DNA of 64,000 nt, from positions 123,512 to 187,511 of the forward strand of contig VGXC01000001.1 of NCBI GenBank assembly GCA_016873495.1, read 5' to 3'. How positions within the stretch are numbered: the first letter of the stretch is position 1; each line of letters starts with the position of its first letter. The DNA is from Nitrospira sp. (GTDB lineage: Bacteria; Nitrospirota; Nitrospiria; Nitrospirales; Nitrospiraceae). Position numbers and translations under genes: made by a program. Shown here piece after piece: positions 57,755 to 64,000 of this stretch. A model generated the notes under the pieces. That model was not told where the DNA came from, ran no database searches, and worked only from the letters and a program-made list of their open reading frames with translations.

Positions 57755-58849
57755 TTAATCCAAAAACTCGCGATTGATGATCGCGGACACGGTAAACATC
57801 AAAATGCCGGCCATGACAAGAATCCAACCGACCAGAGCCACGGGCCGCTTGAAAATGTTCCGTTCCGGACTGCGGTCGATGAAGGGAAGCGCCGCAAGCA
57901 AAGCCATGAAGGCGCCGGGAATAGCAATCGCCCCCAAGAATTGCCCGAATTCACCGGAAAAAATCTTCAGTCTAAGAAGTTGAAACAAAAAGAGAAAATA
58001 CCATTCCGGCTCGGGATGGTACTCGCCTGGATCCGGCGTGGCTTCCTCCAACAATACCACCGGCTCAATGAACGCCAGGCTGCAGATGGTGAAGAATACG
58101 GCCCCCATGGCTACCATATCCTTCCAGATTTGCCGAGGGAAGAAATAATCGGTCTTGGCTTTCAACTCTTCCACGCTGCCCCGGAATGGTCCGGCCGGAC
58201 CAGCTTTGCGGAAAAGGAATATATGGAGTCCGGCCAACCCCATCAGGGTCGCCGGCAAGATCATCACGTGGATCACAAAGAACCGGCTGAGCGTCATCTG
58301 CCCCGGGGTGGGACCGCCTTTCAGGAATCGAGCCATAAAGTCCCCCACGATCGGGGTCTTGTCCATGATCTCGACGCCCACGGTCGTAGCCCAGTAGGCC
58401 CGCTGATCCCAGGGGAGCAGGTAGCCGGTAAAGCCGAACCCCATCACGATCCCGAATAATGCCAAGCCGACCAGCCAAATCATTTCGCGGGGCTTCTTGT
58501 AGGCTCCCCACAAGAAGACCTGGGACATGTGGGCAAAAACCATCACGACCATCGCGGAAGAGCCCCAGAAATGGTAGCTCAACAGGAACCAGCCATAGTC
58601 CACTTCGTGGATAATATATTGGGTGCTGGCATAGGCATGGTCGGCGCTGGGCACGTAATAGAACATCAGCAGAATGCCTGTCACGGCTTGCATGATGAAG
58701 ATAAACAACAGCACCGAGCCGAACACGTAAGCCCAGCGGGATCCGCCAGGGACCGGCTCGTTGAGCATCTTGGCCTGTAGGTGCTTGAGGCCGACACGCT
58801 CGTCGACGAAGGCCAGAATCTTTTCGAGTGCCGTCGGTTGCCCGCTCAT
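57755..58849 (-). CDS. Cytochrome b (b6-type core fused to subunit IV-like part)
   Basis: The 364-residue protein has histidine pairs H93/H107 and H194/H209, which ligate two b hemes. The spacings 14 and 15 match cytochrome b6 rather than bc1. A subunit IV-like part follows, with PEWY (281-284), so one chain unites b6 and subunit IV features. The start overlaps the Rieske stop (TAATG). It is the core of a quinol:cytochrome c oxidoreductase. Confidence 0.93.
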   Translation of the reverse strand: MSGQPTALEKILAFVDERVGLKHLQAKMLNEPVPGGSRWAYVFGSVLLFIFIMQAVTGILLMFYYVPSADHAYASTQYIIHEVDYGWFLLSYHFWGSSAMVVMVFAHMSQVFLWGAYKKPREMIWLVGLALFGIVMGFGFTGYLLPWDQRAYWATTVGVEIMDKTPIVGDFMARFLKGGPTPGQMTLSRFFVIHVMILPATLMGLAGLHIFLFRKAGPAGPFRGSVEELKAKTDYFFPRQIWKDMVAMGAVFFTICSLAFIEPVVLLEEATPDPGEYHPEPEWYFLFLFQLLRLKIFSGEFGQFLGAIAIPGAFMALLAALPFIDRSPERNIFKRPVALVGWILVMAGILMFTVSAIINREFLD

Positions 58850-59787
58850 TAGACGATCCGGACCTGTTCCTTCTTGCCGGCCTTGAATTCCATATCAATC
58901 ACTTCGATATCGCCGTTGCCGGTCACACGGATCGGAAGCGTATCGAGCGGGCGCGGCGCCGGCCCATCCAACACCTTCCCGCTGGCATCGTAGATGCTGA
59001 GATGGCAGGGACAGAGAAACACCTGGCCCAGCACTTTGTGCGCACGCCACTTATAGCCACACCCCAGGTGCGGGCATTTTCCCGAATAGGCGACGTATGG
59101 AACTGATTGCTTGTTGATCCAGACCTCCCTGCCCGTGGCATCAAGAAAGATCTGGTCCTTCCCCTTGTACACCTGCTCCAATACCGCCGGAGAAGCTTTT
59201 AGAACCCAGATATTTTTATCGATTTCCGCCTCGGGCATGAACGCTTCTTTGAATTTCTTTTTGAACTTGAATTGGACCCCGACGTCTTCCGCCTTGATCT
59301 TGTTGGCGCTGCCGATCTTAATCCAGTGATTATCGAGGGGAGCATACATCGGCTTCATTAGGTACTTGAGTACCGGAAAGGCGAGGGGAAGCGCCACCAG
59401 GGCGCCGATGGCGTGGGTCAAGTTGGCGAAGAAGGTCCGCCGCTTCACGTTACGCTCGAGCTCCGGGAGGGGGATCAGGACTTCGCCCGGCTCGACGTGG
59501 AGATGATCTTCGAGATGTGCGATCTCCACCTCATCGATCGTGACATACTCGTCGCGCTTCAACAGTGGAAACTGCGCCAGGTCCGTCGAAGCGGTCCGTA
59601 GCTGGACAGTGCCATCGGTGACCGCCTGAACTTGCGCCATCGGCACTTGGCGCCCGGGCTCACCGGCACCGTTGCCGACAACAATGTGGCTGACCTCCTT
59701 GGTGATCGGATCTACGATCACCTTGGTCACTTCCCCGACCTCCCGGTCGGTGCACTGAACTGTGGACTTCAGCTTAGGCTGCTGCAC
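58849..59787 (-). CDS. PRC-barrel/Rieske iron-sulfur protein fusion
   Basis: The 312-residue protein has an N-terminal PRC-barrel-like domain (about 1-105: VGEVTKVIVDPITKEVSHIV), a membrane helix (about 124-146) and a Rieske domain with C238-x-H240..C243 (CPHLGC) and C259..H262 (CPCH). The canonical CTHLGC has P instead of T, and the CPCHG is CPCHL. The GTG start at 59787 is two bases after the cytochrome c stop. The extra N-terminal domain probably faces the cytoplasm. Confidence 0.92.
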   Translation of the reverse strand: MQQPKLKSTVQCTDREVGEVTKVIVDPITKEVSHIVVGNGAGEPGRQVPMAQVQAVTDGTVQLRTASTDLAQFPLLKRDEYVTIDEVEIAHLEDHLHVEPGEVLIPLPELERNVKRRTFFANLTHAIGALVALPLAFPVLKYLMKPMYAPLDNHWIKIGSANKIKAEDVGVQFKFKKKFKEAFMPEAEIDKNIWVLKASPAVLEQVYKGKDQIFLDATGREVWINKQSVPYVAYSGKCPHLGCGYKWRAHKVLGQVFLCPCHLSIYDASGKVLDGPAPRPLDTLPIRVTGNGDIEVIDMEFKAGKKEQVRIV

Positions 59788-59788
59788 G

Positions 59789-60613
59789 TCACTTCTTCTT
59801 GATCGGTTTCGGTGTGTTGACCGCCGGGTTCTTTAGCGTGGAGAGGAATGCCACCAGCGCATCGACCTCCTTCTCCTCCATCAGCTCTTTGTATTTATCC
59901 GGCATCTTCTTCTTCTCGTACTCTTTCTCGAATCCTTCGGCCATCCAGCTTTGAGGTTCCAGCACCTTCTGGCGAAGTTCTTCGGGTTTGAGCAGGTTGC
60001 CGATGTTGTCGAGCTCAGGCCCGCGCTTCTTGCCGCCCTCGCCGAACAGCTTGTGGCAGTTATAGCATTCCTGCAAGTTCCACTGCTCTTTGCCCAGCGC
60101 TACGAGGTCGCCCGCTGCTGCCGGCACTCCGGCAGGCTTCGCCCCGCCCTCCCCGGCCGGAGCCTCCGCTGCCGCTCCCTCACCCACCGCCTGGAGCCGA
60201 GCCATGATCGTATCCGCTTTTTCGGAAAGCGCCTTGGCGCGGGCCAGAAGCTCCTCGGCCTTACCTTGCTCCGAGGCGGCTCGCTTGGCCTTGAGCAGTT
60301 TCTCGATCTTCCCCTTTTCGTCTTCAGGATCGTACTGGGGAAGGTTTGAAGCCCCCCCGATATAGACGACGGACAGGACGGCATAAAACACCACCAGGGC
60401 CATGACCGCCTTCACGCCGCCGATTGGCTTCAGCGAGGGCGCGTCCAGCAGGATAAAGACCGCCGCCCCCAGCATGGCGTACCCGAAGAACATTCCCTGG
60501 AAAATAGGCGGGAAATGCAAGGCAATCGCGACCCCCACCAGGATGCCCCCAATGACGATCCCGACGATGCCCTTTTTGACTATACTCTTGATCAAACTCG
60601 GCTGTTCTGCCAT
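59789..60613 (-). CDS. Membrane-anchored cytochrome c with coiled-coil linker
   Basis: The 274-residue protein has three hydrophobic helices (about 14-32, 39-56, 68-86), a Lys/Glu-rich coiled coil (about 98-145), an Ala/Gly-rich linker and a cytochrome c domain with CYNCH (183-187). The Met ligand is probably in KKKMPDKY. It lies between the second bd-like protein and the Rieske protein, so it may belong to the bc complex. Confidence 0.9.
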   Translation of the reverse strand: MAEQPSLIKSIVKKGIVGIVIGGILVGVAIALHFPPIFQGMFFGYAMLGAAVFILLDAPSLKPIGGVKAVMALVVFYAVLSVVYIGGASNLPQYDPEDEKGKIEKLLKAKRAASEQGKAEELLARAKALSEKADTIMARLQAVGEGAAAEAPAGEGGAKPAGVPAAAGDLVALGKEQWNLQECYNCHKLFGEGGKKRGPELDNIGNLLKPEELRQKVLEPQSWMAEGFEKEYEKKKMPDKYKELMEEKEVDALVAFLSTLKNPAVNTPKPIKKK

Positions 60614-60654
60614 GCGCGCCTCGTCCTACATGAGTGCTGCTACCAATGGGCTCA

Positions 60655-62376
60655 CTATTCTGCCCCGGCGGGAACCGGCTTGGCTTCCGCTGCATGCCCC
60701 TTCTTCGGATCCGCCACCCGCAAGGTAACCACGATGGCGAAGCTCACCACAATATAAAACACCAGCGTGATCCCGGTAATCCACCAAGCCGCATAGGACA
60801 GGGTCGGGGTAAAGGATTCCACCGTGAAGTCGGGCAGCAGGTTATACGTATGGAAGTATTTCCGAAGCAACGACCGCACCGCCCCCATTAAGCCCATCGT
60901 CCAGATCGCGCTGAACGCCAGGAAGATCAACACGAACTGGGAGGCGAAGTCGATCTTGCCCCAGACGATCGTCCCCTGCCTGATGGCACGGTTGTAGAGA
61001 ATGTAGTTCATGACCGTCACGAAGACCAGGGTAAAGGCCGCGCTATTCTTCGCCGGCATCAGCGCCAGGAAGCCATAGTCGGAAGGCAGTTCCAGATGCT
61101 CGGTTGCCAGCGCCTGGGTGGCCACAAACCCGTGCGGGGTCATCCAGATCGCGTTGCCGACCACCACCATCAGAAAGCCGACCTTGATAAACACCCGGGA
61201 GGACACGGTAATCCGCCCGAGCGGGGGAATGACCTTGGCTAAGACCACCGGCGCAAGTACCAGCGGCAACAGTACGCCTAGCGACTTGGGGTCAGGCGCC
61301 GGGAAGATCGTCCAGGTATAGGTCATCACAAAGGGCAGCGCGATCATCACCAACATGCTCAGCACAGACATCCGTACGCGTTCGACCCCCTCGATGCGCT
61401 TCATGCTGAGCCAGATATAATAGTTACTCGCCAAGAAGATCAGCCCGATCATGGCCCCCTGCATCTCGAAAAACATCGAGAGCTGATCCGCCATCATGTA
61501 GGGACAGATGGAGGCATCGTAGTCGCAGAGCTCGTAGGCCAGGAGGTACCCCATGAACGGCAGGAACAACAGCGCGCCTACCCCGATCAGATTTCCGACG
61601 AAGCCCATCCAATCGTAGTAGGAACGTTCCTCGTCGCTCTTGGCTCCCATGAACATGTAGGCCGCGATCAGGCCGGCGATAAATCCGCCGAAGGTGACGT
61701 TGCCGACCAGACGGTGCAGATTCAACGGCATCCAAGAATAATTAAAAATCTTGTCCCACAGCGAGGCCGTTTGGATAAAATCCGCCAACGAGATGCCCTC
61801 TACCGCCTTGGACGGCGTGTTCATGAAGGACGTTGGCCCGTCGATCACAAACAACGTGATCGTGCCAATCAAGTTGAGCAACACACCGAGCGCGATGTGG
61901 CGGCCCTTCTTCTCACCCTTCCACGAATCCCAACTGTAGAAATACAGATACAGTACGATCGTCTCCCCGATGAACAAGAGGGGATAGATCACCGCAAAAA
62001 TCAGGAAAAAGTGATTGATGAGCCACGTGGTAAACTGCGGATAGGTTGCCAGCAGGACAAAGATGAACAGCCCCCCGGTCAGCGCAGTCATGCTGTAGAG
62101 GATGACGGTGACCTTGGTGACTTCCTTGGCCAGCCGGTCGTACCGTGGATCCTGCCGCCGATACCCCAACCACTCCGAGATCACGACAAAGATCGGAGCG
62201 CCGAGAATGAATCCAGCAAACAGGATGTGGAGTTGGGCGACGATCCAGACTGCCGTTCGATTTCCTGTATAGGGAAACTCTCCGACCGGCACACTGGGCA
62301 CCTGGGCATAGGCCGTGGCCCCCCATACCGTCAGCAGGCCAAGTACGATGAGCAAGCTTCGTTGCCACATTCTCAT
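60655..62376 (-). CDS. Cytochrome bd-like oxidase subunit I (copy 2)
   Basis: The 573-residue multi-spanning protein has a signal-like helix, then IVAQLHILFAGFILG (H50), GETIVLYLYFYSWD (E139) and NLHRLVGNVTFGG (H221), parallel to copy 1. It ends in a short Lys/Ala/Pro tail. The two copies share the same layout and are separated by Rieske, cytochrome b, a cytochrome c and an unknown membrane gene. Whether both are active oxidases cannot be decided from sequence. Confidence 0.88.
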   Translation of the reverse strand: MRMWQRSLLIVLGLLTVWGATAYAQVPSVPVGEFPYTGNRTAVWIVAQLHILFAGFILGAPIFVVISEWLGYRRQDPRYDRLAKEVTKVTVILYSMTALTGGLFIFVLLATYPQFTTWLINHFFLIFAVIYPLLFIGETIVLYLYFYSWDSWKGEKKGRHIALGVLLNLIGTITLFVIDGPTSFMNTPSKAVEGISLADFIQTASLWDKIFNYSWMPLNLHRLVGNVTFGGFIAGLIAAYMFMGAKSDEERSYYDWMGFVGNLIGVGALLFLPFMGYLLAYELCDYDASICPYMMADQLSMFFEMQGAMIGLIFLASNYYIWLSMKRIEGVERVRMSVLSMLVMIALPFVMTYTWTIFPAPDPKSLGVLLPLVLAPVVLAKVIPPLGRITVSSRVFIKVGFLMVVVGNAIWMTPHGFVATQALATEHLELPSDYGFLALMPAKNSAAFTLVFVTVMNYILYNRAIRQGTIVWGKIDFASQFVLIFLAFSAIWTMGLMGAVRSLLRKYFHTYNLLPDFTVESFTPTLSYAAWWITGITLVFYIVVSFAIVVTLRVADPKKGHAAEAKPVPAGAE

Positions 62377-62409
62377 GGTGTCTCGCCGCCCCCCTCCAGA
62401 ATCCGTATC

Positions 62410-63018
62410 CTACTTCCCGCCGGCCGCCGGCGCCGCAGGAGCTGCGCCCTTCACATCACCAGCCGGAGCCGCCGCGCCTCCAGCCGCAGGAGCAGGAACA
62501 GCCGCCGGAGCCGCTGCCCCCGCACTGCCCACAGGCACCCAGGCCTTCTTGGCTTCATCCCATTCTTGGCCCTTCAGTCCCCAGGTCCGTTCGAACGCTA
62601 CCAACTTCCAGCGATCCTCCTCGGGCAACTTGCTCTTCCAGGCCTTCATCTTGGTGTTCGGCACGCCCTCTGAAATACGCCAGAACCAAACCGAATCGGA
62701 ATACAGCTTCATGCGTTCGGTGTTGCGAAAGTCTCGGGCCCCTGCCTTGACCGGCTTGCCGTCTTTTCCATGGCAGCTAGCGCAATTCACGTCCGGGTTC
62801 TTTGCGCCGATATATAACTGCCGCCCCTCTTCCACGATCTTTTCATCAGCCCACCAGCCAGCAGGCATATGCTTGTCGGCATATTCAGCCGGCGGAGGCG
62901 GTGGTGCCACAACGGGCCCCTCCCCTCCCCCTTCGCCCCCTCCACACCCGGCAAGCCCCAAGCTCATAGTCGACAGCCCAACCAACGTTGTCATTTTGAA
63001 CCATGCCATCCGATTCAT
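62410..63018 (-). CDS. Lipoprotein cytochrome c
   Basis: The 202-residue protein has a signal peptide with lipobox GLAGC (C25), a Gly/Pro-rich linker, a heme motif CASCH (79-83), and a C-terminal tail rich in Ala/Pro (about 170-202). VWFWRISEGVPNTKMKAWKSKL supplies a Met ligand candidate. The ATG 63018 is preferred over a long upstream frame because it gives a lipoprotein signal. It is the first gene of the respiratory run on the minus strand. Confidence 0.88.
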   Translation of the reverse strand: MNRMAWFKMTTLVGLSTMSLGLAGCGGGEGGGEGPVVAPPPPPAEYADKHMPAGWWADEKIVEEGRQLYIGAKNPDVNCASCHGKDGKPVKAGARDFRNTERMKLYSDSVWFWRISEGVPNTKMKAWKSKLPEEDRWKLVAFERTWGLKGQEWDEAKKAWVPVGSAGAAAPAAVPAPAAGGAAAPAGDVKGAAPAAPAAGGK

Positions 63019-63233
63019 ATTGATCCACCCGCTCCTTTCTAGTACACGGCCTCTGCACAAAACTTCTAATAACGTGACACTGAAGTACTCAACAAATAAA
63101 GACGCTTTTACCCAAGCCCACCGGCCTGGAGCAAAAGCGCCACCGCGCCAGATCGCCCGACTGCGCTGTGCCGTCATCCCCGCAGACAATCGCGAGGCGC
63201 GCCGCCCCCTTTGCGAACCAAGTACGGCGTGAG

Positions 63234-63806
63234 CTATTTGCGCTGCCCTTTCCCCCGCTTTTGAACTCGCTGGCGACTTTTTACGAATCCTACTCCAGCC
63301 GCCACTATCACCGCAGCAAGACCAATGCCCGCTCCATAGTAAACCCAACGTGAGGATTCTTCCTGCTGGGGCGCACAGCCAGACCCGATATTGACGGTGA
63401 CCTGCCGCTCGTTCTTGACATCCGTCGGCTCGAACTGCGCCTTGACGGTCTGTTCCTGTTCCAATGCGGTCACCAAAATCGGGTCCCCGCGATTATCATT
63501 GTGGAGGTGAAGAACGGCCTTGTAATATCCGTGCGAGTCGGTGAACACCGCCGTGCCGATGGACACCCGTGTGTCCTTCACCATCACCTTGGCTTCAGAA
63601 GCAGGACGGCCGTCAATTCCACAGACATGCCCTTCAACTGTGAATCGGTGATCCACCTCATGCATGGCCTCGGTGACCCCAGTAAGATACGTGGTGTCAC
63701 TGATCCAACTCGTCGCAATAGCCAGTGCTATCCTCGCACATGCCTTGAATCGAACTGAAATACGCTCGCGCTTTCGGACATTCGGAGCCTGTTTCGCCGC
63801 ATCCAT
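63234..63806 (-). CDS. Exported protein with carboxypeptidase regulatory-like domain
   Basis: The 190-residue protein has an N-terminal hydrophobic stretch (about 23-35), a beta-sandwich domain (VEGHVCGIDGRPASEAKVMVKDT; TDSHGYYKAVLHLHND) typical of CarboxypepD_reg/DUF4198-like folds, and a C-terminal membrane helix (about 153-175) followed by a basic tail. It probably displays a beta domain outside the cytoplasmic membrane. It is just upstream of the respiratory cluster, but no link to it is shown. Confidence 0.75.
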   Translation of the reverse strand: MDAAKQAPNVRKRERISVRFKACARIALAIATSWISDTTYLTGVTEAMHEVDHRFTVEGHVCGIDGRPASEAKVMVKDTRVSIGTAVFTDSHGYYKAVLHLHNDNRGDPILVTALEQEQTVKAQFEPTDVKNERQVTVNIGSGCAPQQEESSRWVYYGAGIGLAAVIVAAGVGFVKSRQRVQKRGKGQRK

Positions 63807-63850
63807 GTCTCAATACCTTGGCGGCGTCTCACTCCTAAAAAATATAGGAG

Positions 63851-64000
63851 CTAGTCTAGTTTTGGACGAGCCCTTTTCAAGATTCGCTCGATCAGACGCG
63901 GCAAATCCTCGCGTCGATGGTTGAACCGAAATTCCATCTCCTTCAGGTAGAGGACAAAATGACTCCGTCGGATGCCGTAGTACCGCCGCAGTTTGGTCTT
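63851..64000 (-). mobile_element. 3' end of an IS1595-type transposase gene (partial)
   Basis: The minus strand translates, from the window edge to a TAG at 63851-63853, as a 49-residue C-terminal fragment containing YGIRRSHFVLYLKEMEF and FNHR, followed by a basic tail. This is the conserved end of IS1595 (ISXO2-like) transposases. The 5' part is outside the window, so intactness is unknown. It lies about 45 bases from the exported-protein start. Confidence 0.8.

Overview
The window is a GC-rich bacterial chromosome segment that most resembles Nitrospira (phylum Nitrospirota). The inference rests on three things: a five-gene 2-oxoacid:ferredoxin oxidoreductase operon of the kind used in the reductive TCA cycle, a respiratory cluster combining a Rieske/cytochrome b complex with two cytochrome bd-like oxidase proteins and five c-type cytochromes, and short palindromic intergenic repeats. 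No rRNA or other marker is present to fix the species.

Layout. 1-10.1 kb: the 3' end of an unknown gene, then a minus-strand chemotaxis operon (in transcription order mcp, cheY, STAS, cheA, mcp, cheW, cheR, cheD, cheB) and a zinc-ribbon protein. 10.6-14.3 kb: a divergent LuxR-type response regulator and hybrid sensor kinase. 14.4-18.6 kb: hairpin repeats, a CAT-anticodon tRNA, a palindromic mobile-type repeat, rpoD and dnaG. 18.6-21.5 kb: a small accessory patch with an AT-richer Mrr-type nuclease, a VapBC-type toxin-antitoxin pair bracketed by direct repeats, and a dispersed repeat family. 21.5-33.2 kb: a long minus-strand run rho, rpmE, prfA, prmC, murA, hisG, D, B, H, lipoprotein, A, F, IE, HIT.

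33.7-35.8 kb: DUF2203, YciI-like and TPR proteins. 35.8-40.1 kb: a strong sigma70-type promoter, a ~310-nt leader with a terminator-like hairpin, and the oxidoreductase operon, closed by an intrinsic terminator. 40.1-44.0 kb: tRNA-Asn, four small uncharacterised genes, an RRM RNA-binding protein and an alpha/beta hydrolase. 44.1-48.0 kb: a PDZ serine protease, YjbQ, an HD-domain protein, DgkA and a PAP2 phosphatase. 48.4-51.5 kb: tRNA-Thr, a lipoprotein with a catalytically dead-looking caspase domain, and a UbiA-type prenyltransferase. 51.5-63.0 kb: the respiratory cluster. 63.2-64.0 kb: an exported protein and the 3' end of an IS1595-type transposase.

How it works together. The respiratory cluster encodes parts that could carry electrons between a quinone pool, c-type cytochromes and oxygen. 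The oxidoreductase operon would use ferredoxin to carboxylate an acyl-CoA in CO2 fixation. The chemotaxis genes form a near-complete signalling and adaptation set, but no flagellar genes lie here. The CheA carries two motifs resembling the c-di-GMP-binding MshEN signature. The most unusual items are that CheA, the pseudo-caspase lipoprotein, the PRC-barrel/Rieske fusion, the doubled bd-like proteins, and several structured leaders and hairpin repeats.
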